The notes beneath the pieces were generated by a model, which was given only the letters and a program-made list of their open reading frames with translations, was not told the origin of the DNA and did not search any database. This document shows, in pieces, positions 34,161 to 46,315 of a DNA stretch of 64,000 nucleotides; position 1 is the first letter of the stretch; every line of letters begins with the position of its first letter. The stretch covers positions 310,001 through 374,000 of the forward strand of contig SNVD02010013.1 in assembly GCA_013180625.2 (NCBI GenBank). The letters are read 5' to 3'. A program made the translations under genes and the position numbers. The DNA is from Boswellia sacra. Taxonomy: Eukaryota; Streptophyta; Magnoliopsida; Sapindales; Burseraceae.

Positions 34161-35560
34161 GACCTGATCAAGTAGGCTGCTCCAATTTTGAGTTGATCAA
34201 CATACTTCTTGCGTTCAATCAATTCTATTGTGATTTTCTCAATGTGTACTGTTTTGTCTGTCAAAACAGTTTGAATTTCGGTGATGTAGTTTTCAGCATA
34301 AGCTTTTTCACATTTCAGAACTTTAATCTCCCTTTTCAAGGTGTTGATTTCTTCTTTCTGACTCAGCCATTCACCATAGAGTGCATTGTATGTTTCTTGC
34401 AACTCTTTATAATATTCTGGTCCATCTTTTTCATCTGAATGATTAACATTGTCTTGACCATCTTCTGTTATGTCTGACATAACAACCTTTCCTTTGTCTG
34501 CTGCAGAAGCTGTAAATGCAACAAAATTGCTCATGCAATCTTGGTCTTCTGACTCTGATTCTGATTCATCACTCCAGGTTGCTGTCAGCCCTTTGTTTTT
34601 CTTCTTGAGATTAGCACATTCAGATTGAATATGCCCATAACCAGAACATTCATAGCACTGAATTTGTCTTTTCTTTTCAGGTTGTTTCGGTTTCTTTTTA
34701 TCAATCTCCTTGCTGAATTTTATGAACTTTTCTTCACTTGAGTTTGATGGCTTTCCTTGATTCTTTTTCCTAAAATTTCTTTTCATGAACTTGACATAAT
34801 TTTTTGTTAGAAAAGAAATTTGTTTAGAATCAGTTTCATCAAGCTCATCACTATATTCATCATCAAATTTTCTAGCTTTCACATTAAATGCAATGCTTTT
34901 ACCTTTTTATTTCTGAGTACTTTGATTTATTTCAAAGTTTTGGAGAATACCAATAAGTTCATCAACTCTCATTTCATTAGTGTTTTTAACTTCCTCAATG
35001 GCTGAAATTTTAGGTTGAAACTTGTCTAGGACAGACCTAATTATCTTACTAACAACTTCTGTATCAGTAAAATTTTTGTCAAGCATGTATGCTGAGTTTG
35101 TAATGTGACATATCTTAGAGTAAAAATTAGAAATTGATTCATCCTCATGCATCATCAGATTTTCAAATTGAGAATTCAACCTCATTAATTTAGATCTTTT
35201 AACCAATGCAGTACCTTCATGTTTTACCTCAAGTATGTCCCATACTTCTTTGGCCACTTTGCATCTAGAAATCTGTCCGAAGTTGTTTAAGTCTATTGCA
35301 GCAAAGATTGCATTAAGAGCCTTAGAGTTCCAACTGGATCGTTGGTATTCTTCATCAGACCATTCGTCCTCTGGTTTTGGTTTGGCATCACCAAAAGCAT
35401 TCAGCTTTGTTGGCGGTGTCCATCCCTTAAGTACACTCGTCCATGCCCTGTCATCAAGAGACTTGATATAAATCATCATTCTTACCTTCAAATATGGATA
35501 ATTACTGTCATCGAGAATAGGTGGTTGCGTTCCAGATCCTCCATTGCGAATAAACTCCAT
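34157..35560 (-). pseudogene. Sirevirus-type gag, element 1
   Basis: The frame runs from ATG at 35560, breaks at an in-frame stop at 34907, and continues in the same frame to 34157. It holds a UBN2-type gag domain (EVWDILEVKHEGT, SISNFYSKI), the knuckle CYECSGYGHIQSEC (CX2CX4HX4C), and a long charged coiled-coil-like stretch before the second knuckle. Two knuckles with a coiled coil between them are typical of Sirevirus gag. Confidence 0.85.
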
Positions 35561-35601
35561 TTTTCCAAATCAACGTGATCGTTTTCTTTACTTGTCTATC
35601 A

Positions 35602-35622
35602 GTGAACCTGCTCTAATATCAA
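35602..35622 (-). other. Primer-binding site of Sirevirus-type element 1
   Basis: The minus strand reads TTGATATTAGAGCAGG just inside the 5' LTR, a diverged form of the tRNA-Met primer site TGGTATCAGAGC. Confidence 0.7.
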
Positions 35623-35623
35623 T

Positions 35624-36529
35624 TGAAAGTTTTGGAGATATGCAGTTATAAGTAATATAACAGTAAACTGTAATGTAAATCGACACAGGAGGATTTTTAC
35701 GTGGTTCGGTTATGAAATCTACGTCCACGGATAGCTATAGAGCTGCAATTCACTATGTTCTTATTTGTACAATGTTTAAGACCTTTTATAGTGCTGACTC
35801 AGTCTCACACTCTGACCTAATTTTTGACAAACAAAATCTTCACAAAGATCCTAAATATTAGTGACACTGCCCACTCTTTGTCACAGATAACTTAACAGCA
35901 CACTGTTAAGTTATACATAACACCTGATGTCTGATAATGAATTACATAAACACTTAACCCGCAAGTTATTCCAATTGTCTACTAACTCACACAGGCTCAA
36001 TCAACAACTCATGTACGATTTCTACCACTCATATATGAATCAAAAGACTCAAAGAATCAAATCAATAAAGATATTCCTTTTCTGTTGAAGCTTTCTTCTA
36101 TGAATTCATGGAATGCCGAACTCAAGACTCTCTCATAACCAAATCAGCCAATACTTCAATCTCTCAATCACGTTATCAGTCGTCTGAATAGCTTTGTATA
36201 TATATAGTGAGACGTCTGACCGAAATATCCTAGAAATCCTGTAAAAATTCTAATCAAAACAATATTAGGATTAGAAGAAATAAAATAGGAAGTGTTATAA
36301 ACAAACTCCAAAAGGAATTAGGACAAATAAATATTCTCCTATTCTAATTAGGATATAAGATATTATATCCTAATCTAAAGAGATATTTATTACAAATCAA
36401 ATATTTCCTAAAATATAATTCTAGAAACATTAAAATAGGAATAAAAATAATGTTCTTGTTTTATCACAAGTTGATCAAAACTCATCATGTGGATGGCACA
36501 TGCATATGTAGTAGACTTTGACACCAGCA
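35624..36529 (-). repeat. 5' LTR of Sirevirus-type element 1
   Basis: 906 bp, plus-strand ends TGAAAGTTTTGG and GACACCAGCA. It carries TTACGTGGTTCGG and CTACGTCCACGG at about 35697-35731, and is followed by ATATT, the target duplication. Confidence 0.88.
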
Positions 36530-36534
36530 ATATT

Positions 36535-37120
36535 AGTAGCTGTGAAGATGCCATAATTGCATCCACTTTATATTTTGTATTTGAGTGAAAAAAAAAGGTT
36601 CTGCGAGAACAAAACAAACAACTTCTTAGACCATTATCAACCTACAACCAAAATGTAACCAATAAGCATACACTTTACATCTCACTCTACATACCAAAAA
36701 ATTTTAGATAAAAAGAAACGGATCCTGGCACTCAGCATACCTGCAACCAAACAATTAGCCAGTATACATCACCATGAACATAGGAAAATTTTAGGAATAG
36801 CAGCATAACAAACTTCTTACATGCACAAGAGATTATTTGTCAGAGACTGGATCTCATCTATTGCAAAATGGTTCACGTCCCATAGCACAAGATAATGACC
36901 AGGTCGACTACTAGTGCCCTGTCAATTTACAGTCCATGCCAGGGTCCTATATTGATCTCACATATTGCAAACATACATGTAGTTCTTCCATTGCAAAAAT
37001 TTCGAATACTTTTTGGGCTCCAAACCTCTCTTCCAAAATGACTAAAAGAAAGAAGTCAAATTCAGTAGAATGACAAATCTTTGAGTCCACTGCAGTACCT
37101 TCATTTGAAAATGCTAAACA
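36535..37120. other. Intergenic DNA right of Sirevirus-type element 1
   Basis: No gene or element end seen. Confidence 0.45.
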
Positions 37121-37138
37121 GATAAGAGCTCAACTTGT

Positions 37139-37634
37139 ATTTTTTTTTTGATAAATTCTTTATATTGAAAAGAAAAAGGGAGAGTTTACAGAAGAGAAAT
37201 GGAACATGTCCATCCACCCCTTACAAAAAGCAATCACTATAGGAATCAATTCCCCCCAAGGCCCCCACCCAATTTAGATGAATAAAAAAGAAAATGAAAT
37301 CTTGGAACTTTTTTGAGATTGATGCCCGAAATGAAGCAAAGAAGTGAATTTTTTTCCCATAATTCTATCATTTGCTTCTTTCTCTTCCTTGAAGATCATC
37401 TTGTTCCTCTCTTGCCAGATGACCTAAAGGAGAGCTACAACTGCATTATTCCATATTGATTTTGTCTTGTTTCTTCTCTTAACCAGGAAAAGATTCACCA
37501 TGAAAACAGAATTGCATCTTCCTGGAATAACCCGGCAAAGCTTCAGCTCAGTAAGGAGTCGATGCCAGTGCTTTGTAGCTATTTGAGAGTGAAGAAAAAG
37601 ATGATTCGTGCCCTCCACTTTTCCTGTACACATT
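37139..37634 (-). mobile_element. 5'-truncated LINE with 18-bp target duplication
   Basis: GATAAGAGCTCAACTTGT at 37121-37138 recurs at 37635-37652 with one mismatch. Between the copies, minus strand, is a LINE 3' end: the zinc-binding C-terminus of RT (NHLFLHSQIATKHWHRL), then NNAVVALL, a short 3' UTR and TTTATC followed by poly(A). Only about 500 bp were copied. Confidence 0.85.
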
Positions 37635-37652
37635 GATAAGAGGTCAACTTGT

Positions 37653-39860
37653 CACTTTTGAATAGCATTTGCACGAGCGCAGCAAAAAGCAATCTAGGTC
37701 AGCCATATAATTTGATTAGAGTGGGTCCACTTATGTATTTCTTTCTTATCTCCTTTAAAGGATTGAACCTAGCTCATTTCACTGGCAGTGGAGTGGGCCT
37801 AATTCCTCAGAGAATTCATCTTTTATTCTTCTAATTGGTCACAGAACACACACACGCACACACACAAAAACAAATACAATAAAAAGAGAAATAAGTTATT
37901 ACCAGGTAAGCCATTTTTGTTATTGTCACCGTTGTTTCTGTATTTATGGTTGCTTAATGGTCTTGCATGGTGCCATTTTTGGACCACCTTTAATGTTACT
38001 ACAGCCTACAGGTTGATAACTTGGTTCCCAATTTGCACAAGCCTGGACATAGGCTGTTCATAAATAAAGGAAAACATTATTAATAAAATCAGAATATGGA
38101 GTGTTAACCAAGCTTCAATGTCATCAGGTTTGTAAAGCAGAACTTGGTAGAAGTGGCTTTCACTCATACAATCCCTAAAAAAGTATAGATAACAAGTCAC
38201 AACACAAAATTTGCTATACTTAAAACCCTTGAGCCTTAGCCATCTCTTAATCTAGAAAGAAATAAACTTAGAATAAATAGAAGCAGTGAAAAGCTTTTTT
38301 TTTTTTTTTGCTTTATATGTTATTTCTACTTACTACTCCACTTTGTATACTGTTGGCTCTCCCTAACCAAGAAGCTCACCACTATCTCTCTTTCTCCCTC
38401 ATTCTCTTAACAACCTGTGAACTACTCTCCCTTCACAATTCTACCATCTTTTCCACCAACTTCACCCCCTTCTTTGATTCAACAGTCACCCAAGCTCCAG
38501 CTGTAGCCAACACAGCTGACAGCAAAAGCTCCAAACACCCAGTTAACAATAAAAGCTCCAAACACCCAGCATCACATACCCACTACATACACCACTATAG
38601 CTTCAACCAACATAGACAAGCATGTGATGGTATGCGACGGATGAGAAATAGAGGATGAAAAATTGAAGAGTGGATTAGTTTGGTGGGGCAGAGGGTCAAT
38701 GAGGATATGAAATGGAGCAGCAAGATTGTGAAAAGAGAAATGAAGAGGGATGGATTAAGATTGAAGGTGAAGATGTGACATCGGAGATAATTGAGACAAG
38801 GAGATGATCATAAATGGGATGAAAGGGAAATAATCAGAAGTGAAAGATGAGAGGAGAGGGAGACAGGGAAGAGCAAGGCAGGGAAGGTGAGAGATCAGTG
38901 ATCGTGGAGGGAGCTATGGTGGCTCTGGCGAGAAAATGGAGAAGAAATAGAGGTGGAAATGAGGAGTGGTGGAGCCTCTCGTTCTTTTCATATTTTTAAT
39001 GGTAATTTTTGTAATGACCTGTTACTTTGTTATTATTATTGTTGTTGTTGTTGTTAATTGCGTCATGCTTGAGGAATGTAGAAAAACCAATTCTTGGGTT
39101 TGTTTTGGTTGATCCAGGTTTTTGGGTGGCAGCAAGGCTAAGAAGGAATGTCGGTTTCACATTTTTTTTAATATCCTTAAAATATAATTATAATCAATAA
39201 TATAATTTGGGTGAACTAAATGTCTCAAAGGAGTTTGTGTAGTGGTAAGGAAGTTGCAACCTTTTCTTAAAGGGCACACGCTCAAATCATACCAATTTAG
39301 TTTTGAAAAATTCTTTTGAAGGGTATTTTGATAACTGTAATAGTTTTGGATAAAAATCTGATATCATCTAATGGTCAAACTAGCAAAGGGTGCTCTATAA
39401 TTATTTTTTTAAAAGTTATAGGTAGGCGATAACATAAATTACAAACGATGACTCCTGGCATAATTAGGCCAAAACATAAGAGTGATTTGTGACATCATCC
39501 CAAAAAAAGGGGATTTATAAAGGACCTCAAAAGTAGGGGCCCTCTACTTTTTAAGACTTGCCTCTGCTTTTGATGTAAGGAAGGTCTAAAATATCCTCAC
39601 TAGAATAAGCATAAGCATTGGAATTTTGCCTATCGTTTAGAGGCCTAATGATGATGACCAGAGATAACAATCAAAAGTCTTGTTTTACAAAGACACCGAG
39701 AATCAACACCGAAAAAAGATAGATAGCCAAGTAGGCTCAATGCCGATGCAGTATCGGTGGGGGATAGTCTAGATCCTAGGAATTGTGTCCACTCGATGTA
39801 TGTGTCGATGTGTAAACCTAGGAAATAAGGTTAGTGTCTACAGGCTAGGGTCGGCGCCTC
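37653..39860. other. Intergenic DNA with low-complexity stretches
   Basis: A frame at 38308-38658 is open but low in complexity and resembles no family. AGCTCCAAACACCCAG is repeated near 38530-38570. A purine-rich tract spans about 38640-38990. A CA-repeat lies near 37850. No gene is supported. Confidence 0.4.
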
Positions 39861-39864
39861 TAGA

Positions 39865-40015
39865 GGTAGAGGAAAAAGGCAGCGCGTGAGCTCCTCTAGC
39901 CATTAGAGGTCGTGCACGAGCGCATCTAGGAATAGAGGCGTCTTCCTCAAGAAAGAGGTAGCGCATGAGCACCTCTAGCCATTAGAGGTGGTGCACGAGC
40001 GCCTTTAGCATCAAA
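39865..40015. repeat. GC-richer tandem repeat, two units of about 77 bp
   Basis: GCGCGTGAGCTCCTCTAGCC and GCGCATGAGCACCTCTAGCC each continue with ATTAGAGGT and GTGCACGAGCGC. CCTCTAGCCATTAGAGG within each unit can form a hairpin. The block is markedly richer in GC than its surroundings. Confidence 0.7.
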
Positions 40016-40424
40016 GACACACGTTTTAGGGCTCACACATTAGAAGAATCTAGAAATCCTACTAATGACTATAGGAAAAGGCTTACGCCTTTACCTTTAG
40101 AGGCGTATGCTTCTAGCTACAGTCTCACATGGGGAAATGAGCCTATTTTTAGGGAACTGGGAGCCTCTATAGGGGCGCCAAGCTCCTAATTTGAGGTATC
40201 CAGCAATTTTGGAAAAAATACCTGAAATTAGAAATTCTAAGAGATTTTTGGATACCTTTTAGAATCTCTCTTTAGTATAAATATTGTTAGTGTTTTTTTG
40301 ATGTTCCTAGTTTCCCTTGGATTAGTCTGGGACGCCAATGCTGGTTGAAGTTTTGACTTCTAATTAAATTCGATAAGGTTTCTGAGGACCTCCTCTTTAA
40401 TTTAAAATTTGCCATGTTTGGTTT

Positions 40425-40570
40425 AGGTATAATTAGTATAATTATGCCATACTTAGTTTATGAGTAATTTAATTAATAATAGTTAATTATGCCATGCTTA
40501 GTTTAGGAGTACTTTAATTAATAATAGCTAATTATGCCATGCTTGGGATTAGCATAGTTAATTAGTCAAT
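40425..40570. repeat. Tandem repeat, about 57-bp units
   Basis: AATTATGCCATRCTTAGTTTA followed by GAGTAMTTTAATTAATAATAG occurs two to three times in a row. Looser derivatives built of TTAATTATGC continue to about 40800. Confidence 0.65.
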
Positions 40571-40799
40571 AATTGCCATCCTTAGTTTAAGATTAGTAGT
40601 AGATGATTAGTAGCTTAATAATGCTTGATTAGTAGTTAGTTATGCAATTAATTAATTATTAATTATGCTATGATTAGTGGTCAATTAGTGACCAATTGTA
40701 TGAGGATTAATGGCTAATTATGTGATAGTTAACAATGATTATGCATGCTTAGTATAATTAGTTGATTAATGATTAATGATGCCCTCATTAGTATAAAGA

Positions 40800-41299
40800 T
40801 ACCATGATTAATGCCATATTAAACATAGTAGATATTTAGCTTATTTAAATTGTGCTTGTCATTGCTAATGCCTTTATTTGATAATGAAGGATTAGTTTAG
40901 AACTCTCTCAGCTGTTGTAACATTTAATTTCCTGCAATATCATTTGAATTGTTGTAATCCTCTATCCCTTCCCCTATGTCTAATGATCATGTAATCCATT
41001 TCTCTCCCCTTTCTATGTATGTAAATAAAAATTGTTCACCTCACATGTAATAATGAGATATAATATGGTTGTATGTGCGTAATGAACTTAAGATCAAAAT
41101 AGGATAGCCTTATTGACCTAAAACTTAAGAACTAAGTAGACCCTAGTGGAGGTGGGATTAACGTCTGGGCAGGTGTAACCTGTGCCTAACTTTTTGAGTC
41201 CATCTATGAAAGGATGATGGGTAGTTAGGTCCAGAGAAGCAAGGGATCAGATACCATCAACCATATTTTTCTCGTGGTTAATTACTCGAGTGGCAACTC
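40800..41299. other. Intergenic DNA of probable repeat origin
   Basis: No coding sequence seen. The tract around 41130-41230 looks LTR-like, but no ends or partner copy are visible. Confidence 0.35.
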
Positions 41300-41855
41300 C
41301 ATCATTTCTCTGGATCTTGTCCCCATGACTTGATCCATATGACCCTCTGGGTATTTGAAAAGAGCATAGATAAGCAGTACTGAGGTCGTAAGCAAAAGCC
41401 TTGCTCAAAAGCAGATAAAGAATTAATATCACTCAAGAGATTTTGTAGAGAGGAGATATCATTGCTAAAATTATTGGAAAAAATAAAATCCCATGAATTA
41501 GTAAATTAATAATAGATTTGGAAGGATAATGGTAGGTGGAATAATCTCTGGTTATTAAAAAAGGAGCAAGTTTGTTATTAGGAATATAAAAGAAATTACC
41601 ATTTTTAGATAAAGAATTAATTCTAGATTTATTTGTGGCAATTGTTCAGAAGATGGATTTGGTAAATAAAAAATAAAAAGAAAGGGAGATAAATTTGCCC
41701 ATTTGGATAGAGTATGGTCATTAATTTTCTCATTAGAATAAGTAGGTAAAGAAGGGAATTGATTTTCAATAAAACTAAGATGGCGGAAGCATAAAATTTG
41801 TTAGTAATGGGTTCGAAACACATGTATGCATTATGAATATTAGGATATCCAAGAA

Positions 41856-42782
41856 TTTTTTTTTTGGAAAAGTTACTTAGTAATATTAATCCAAAAAATT
41901 ATAATGTACAAAAATCCGAGGGGCATACCCCAAGAATTATAAATAGGACATAAAGTCCAACAAAGAAAAATTCAAAGTGCCATGAAGAGTCTTAACAACA
42001 TAAAATAAAGGCCACAGGCGGCCTGAACAAAGAAAAGTGCCACAAAAGGCCTTAACAACATGAAATAAAGGCCACAGGCGGCCTAAAAACATAAGTAAGA
42101 TTTCCAAAGACCATAAATGGTCTAACAAGAAAATGTAAACAAAAGTGACCAAATGGTACAAACATAAAGGAAAGAAAAAAGAACAAGTCTGATAAAGCAA
42201 AGCATTAACCCTTCTTGTTCTTCTTCTTCTTACCCTTCTTTGCAGGAGTAGACGGGGTGTCCAAATGAGTATGATCAATCCTATCCAATTGATCCTCATC
42301 ACTTAACCTATTCAAAGATTCAAAACGAGAGGGGGGCAACATAGGAGGTTTTCCTATATTTATCCGCCCTGATGAACTAGAAGCCTCACGGTTGGTAGAA
42401 TATTTGGTGGAACCCAAAAGTCTACCCTGATCTATCGCATATGGAGATAAAGAGTCAGAGTCTGAGACTGACTCTTTACTCAAATCTTGAAGGGCCTTGA
42501 CAGGTACATCTTGCACTACAGAATCTGTTGGAGTAGTTGCAATTTGCAAATTCTCAACGACCTTGGTCACTTCCTTACCCTTATTCAAAGGGGTAGTATC
42601 AGTGGGGTCTGCCTCTTTCTCATCCTCATCTGAGGACACTTTTGGTTCACAATGGTGACCAAACATACAACATCTGGGGCAACGTTTTGGAATATATTCA
42701 TATTCAACTCTAATTTAGATGATCTTGGGAGAGAGTTTACATCTGAACTCGAAGTTCTTAACTGGAGGGTCATTTGCATCAA
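41856..42782 (-). mobile_element. LINE-type insertion with an ORF1 end and 3' UTR, no ORF2
   Basis: TAGGATATCCAAGAA occurs at 41841-41855 and 42783-42797, a 15-bp target duplication. The minus strand between them encodes IRVEYEYIPKRCPRC and FGHHC, the zinc-knuckle region of plant L1 ORF1. A charged tail follows (42666-42205, ending KKGKKKKNKKG), then a 3' UTR with two GGCCGCCTGTGGCC repeats and a poly(A) end at 41856-41865. ORF2 is absent between ORF1 and the UTR, so this is an internally deleted, non-autonomous copy rather than a simple 5' truncation. It lies inside the Copia integrase. Confidence 0.82.
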
Positions 42783-42947
42783 TAGGATATCCAAGAAAGA
42801 GACAAGACTTATAGACCGTTTCTCAAGTTTGAGCTTTATGTAAGGCCTAAGCCAAGGATAACATAAACAGCCAAAAACTCTCAATTTAGAGTAAGTAGAA
42901 ACATAATTGAAAATACACGAAAAAGGAGATTTATAATCAAGAATGGA

Positions 42948-43020
42948 TGTTGGAAGCCAATTAATTAAATAAACTGATGCTTTGAAAGCATCAGTTTATT
43001 TAATTAATTGGCTTCCAACA
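42948..43020. repeat. Perfect 73-bp palindrome (36-bp arms, 1-bp centre)
   Basis: The left arm, from TGTTGGAAGCC to GATGCTTT (42948-42983), is the exact reverse complement of the right arm (42985-43020) around a single G. One arm is native integrase sequence encoding ASVYLINWLP; the other is an extra inverted copy. Confidence 0.93.
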
Positions 43021-44846
43021 AAGCAAATGACCAAAGCAAGAGAGGAAGTGATGCTCAATGAAGGAGAGTGAGTCATATTGTGACAATATGTTGATGATGG
43101 TGCCCAACTGAAGCAATATGTTGAGAGGTATAATGAGGAGAGACCAAATGTTGGATGCCTTGAGATTCAAAAATGGATTTGAGGCCTTCATATTCTTTTC
43201 CAACATCCAAATAAATCATTTTGATAAATTTATAAAAATGGAAGAGAGATCTAACTTATGTGCCATTGAAATAACCATGAGTATTTTGTAAAGTGATCAA
43301 CAAAAGCTACATAAAATGAAAAACAATTAATTGAATGAATTGGAGATAGCCCCCAAACATACTATAAATTAATTCTAAGGGACTTTTACTTGAAAAACTA
43401 GAAACACCATAATGTAACTTTTAACTTTTGTTACATTAACAAGAATCACAAAAGGAAAATTGAGACTTTTTGATTGCATAGGGAGTTCATTGGAAGAAAT
43501 GACTCAAACAAAAGAATTTCGTATAAAGGATGACCAAGCCTCACATGCTAGAGATTAGAAAAAGCTTTGACACTAAGACAAACTTGTTTACCCACAAATT
43601 TATTCTCCTTCATGCTAGTACACACGTACACATTATTCTTGGTTCATCCTTGGGCAAGAAATGCCGTTGTAGTTAGATGCATCAAGAATAGGAGTAAAAC
43701 TCAATATAAGCATTATTTGTTTTACGAAATTGAGAAACAAAACCTAAGTTTTATTTCATGGAAGGAACACAAAACATTTGGAAGGGAGAAAGAATTTAAG
43801 AGAGTAGTAAGTTTAATATCTCCAATATGCATGACTAGCAAACCTGAACCATCACCAATAATAATATCATCAGGCCCATCATATAGCTGATGAGAAAGAT
43901 TGTTCAAATCAGATGTCATAGGGTGGGAAGCACCCATGTCAAGCAACCAATTGGAATTACTATTAGCTGACGAAGTGGTGGGATTAGCAATAGGTTTCTA
44001 TTGGACAAATGTTTACAAGAGCCTCTTTCCAAGATAACATTGATTGAATGCATGGCCACACCTTTCAAAAGAATCATAAGACACATTGGAGTTGCGGCCA
44101 GTAGAATTGCCTTGACTATTTTTATATTGACCATCGCCTTGACTATTAGAGCATTGTCCATGATGATTGTAATTATATTGATTTCTCCATCCGTTGTCTT
44201 CTCTTTTGAGATAAGACTTATGCTCCACTAATTTTTCATAAAGCTCTTCAAAGCATATGACAGATTCTTGGGCACATATAGTAGCAGTTAACTTTTTAAA
44301 CCTTAGAACAACACCATTCAAAGTATGAATGATGAGATTCATATCTAGAACTGGAGCATTAATGAGTGCAAGTTCATCGACAAGTCCTTTGATCTTGCTA
44401 AGATAAACCTCAATAGATTGAGAAAAACGAGTAATTGCAGTGAGTTGTTTAGTCATCCCCACGATACAAGAGGATGAGGAATTGGCATAAAGCCTTGTGA
44501 GTCGATTCCAAGCATCCACAGATGAGATGCTAGAATTGACTTGTGAAACCACTCGATTAGAAAAAGAGGATCGAATTCCATGAAGAAGAAATTTGTCCTA
44601 GCCTCCTTTTTATTAACTATGATTTTTTTTTTTTGGTGGACAAGGAAATGATCCATCAACAAAACCAAGAATATCAAAGACAAAAATTAAGTCATCCCAT
44701 TGAGCTCTCCATAAAGGATAGTTAGAGGGCGTTATTTTGATTGAAAGCTGAGTAAAAGCATTGAAAGAGACTAAATTGTTTGAAAAAAGAGAGGAAGTAA
44801 TAGTAGGTTGATTAAGGCTAGAAGTTGTTATGGTATCTTTGGCCAT

Positions 44847-46315
44847 GAATGAAGATTTAAGATTTGAAAAGTTGAATTAATATATCTTGATTTGGCTTAA
44901 TAGTTTTCACAATTATATTGACCAAAAGATAGATATATACATCAACATGTAAACGGAAAAATTAAGACAATATTAACACCCTGAAATTAAGGAAATTGCA
45001 AAAGGAAAACAAAGCTAATAAACGTCTACTATGAGCTGTGAGATTCCATCCTCATATTTACTAACTTTTTCTTATTTTAAAAATGATGCAACAATTTATA
45101 CCCAAATTTTCTCTACCTACACTTAAAGTAAGGAGGGTTTTGGTTTTTTTTTTTTGGTCCAAAATCTAATATAACCAAATGTTCTCGACCTAAACTTAAG
45201 GCGAAGGGCCCCCTTTTTTTCTTTGTTCAAAATCTAAATAGATTTCAATATAAAAATCTAAATGATATATATATTTTTTATTTTAGACATCTGATTTGAA
45301 ATATTTGAAAGCTAATATTTTTATACACGTATCTTTATATATATATATATATATATATATATTACTTTTATTATGCTTTTATTTGATGTAGTAGGAGTAT
45401 TTGCATATTAATATTTATTATGAATCTTATTGATAGCTTAAGAATTATACATATTTTAGTTCCTCTTTTCTTGGCATATTGTTTTATTTTAAATTCAAAC
45501 TTGTTCTTTTATGTTTTTTTTTTTTTCAGTTTATTTGGTTATAGGAAGCAAATCAAAGCAATTTGAATGACCTTAGAGTAAAAACATTCAAATTTTGTCT
45601 CTACTGGATAGCCCAGTTTTTATAATTCACTGTATTGATTTACAAAGAACTAGATTATGAACCATACACCACTAGAAAGCTTTGGATGTCTAGTTTCCAT
45701 AGATTTTTACAGTTTATAAATTCAAGTTGCGTACTAAAAGTTGTGGCCAAAAGAGAGAAGGTAAGGTAGAGTAAAAATTCTGATGAGCTACACAAGGTAA
45801 GAAAGTTTGCGCACCTATGCTTTGAAATCATGATTTTTTTCCTATCCTAAAACCCTATACATATAAATTAGACTTTATAAAATATGTTTTTGGTTCCCAT
45901 GAAAGGCGATCGGAGGCTAGCAACAAGAGTTTTCTTCAATTTCTTTACTTTCTTTTCTTTATTTCCTTTGCATCCATGTCTACAACTATGATTTGTGTTT
46001 TGTTTACTTTGATTAAGAACTAAGTTTTCTTTTCGAGGGTTAAGACATAGTCAAATTTTGATATTCTAGTTCTTTATATTTAATATATTGCTATTTATTC
46101 TAATATTGTTGAACAATTTAATTATATGTTTAATTTTTGTGATTGTTTGGCTAACTTTTGCATGATTTGAGATATGGATTAAGACTAAGAAGTGATATTC
46201 ATGTTAATCCTTTATTATTTTTTCATAAATCAACATGAGACAGAGATAAGGATGTGATTTATGCAAACTTATAGATTTCTTATACTTAATGGGTCTTAAT
46301 ATTGAGTTAGATGAA
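44847..46315. other. AT-rich spacer, possibly an old LTR fragment
   Basis: No gene seen. Sequence around 45540-46200 (CACTAGAAAGCTTTGGATG, then an AAAACCCTATACAT stretch and GGCGATCGGAGGC) looks like part of a plant Gypsy LTR, but the ends are not visible. Poly-T runs occur near 45145 and 45520. Confidence 0.35.
45336..45362. repeat. (AT)n microsatellite
   Basis: About 13 uninterrupted AT units. Confidence 0.9.

Larger units (their letters stand above)
19245..36529 (-). mobile_element. Sirevirus-type Copia retrotransposon 1, interrupted by a Gypsy element
   Basis: LTRs at 19245-20133 (3') and 35624-36529 (5') share the same sequence and TG...CA ends. ATATT flanks the whole (19240-19244 and 36530-36534). 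The minus-strand order is 5' LTR, tRNA-Met-type primer site, gag with two zinc knuckles, protease, integrase, RT, RNase H, noncoding spacer, env-like remnant, polypurine tract and 3' LTR. Integrase before RT defines Copia. The double-knuckle gag, the CACAAGTTGCCAAAAAG-polypurine motif and the extra 3' ORF point to the Sirevirus lineage. Without the 9-kb insertion it is about 8.2 kb. The coding frames contain stops and frameshifts, so it is inactive. Confidence 0.88.
41600..44846 (-). pseudogene. Decayed Copia retrotransposon, gag to integrase
   Basis: Minus strand: gag starts at 44846 (MAKDTITTSS; then NYPLWRAQWDDLI) and continues with a UBN2-type domain at 44552-44013. A protease-like LDMGASHPMT follows near 43940. 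The integrase C-terminal region (KLRVFGCLCYPWLRPY, 42890-42840) carries on after a LINE insertion as GYPNIHNAYMCFEPITNKFY near 41840. I see no RT or RNase H and no LTRs, so the element is a fragment. It is disrupted further by a 73-bp palindrome in the integrase. Confidence 0.75.

Noticed and set aside
38308..38658. 116-codon plus-strand frame after a poly-T run
   Set aside because: Low complexity, internal short repeat, no homology recognised, no promoter or splice context.
41236..41262. Possible primer-binding site (GGGATCAGATACCATCAACC)
   Set aside because: Only loosely like the tRNA-Met site, and no LTR adjoins it.
42948..43020. Palindrome as replication origin, terminator or miRNA precursor
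   Set aside because: One arm is explained as integrase coding sequence, so a duplication event accounts for it better; the arms are too perfect for a plant miRNA precursor.
44897..46200. LTR of the decayed Copia element
   Set aside because: No primer site, TG/CA ends or matching copy on the other side could be found.
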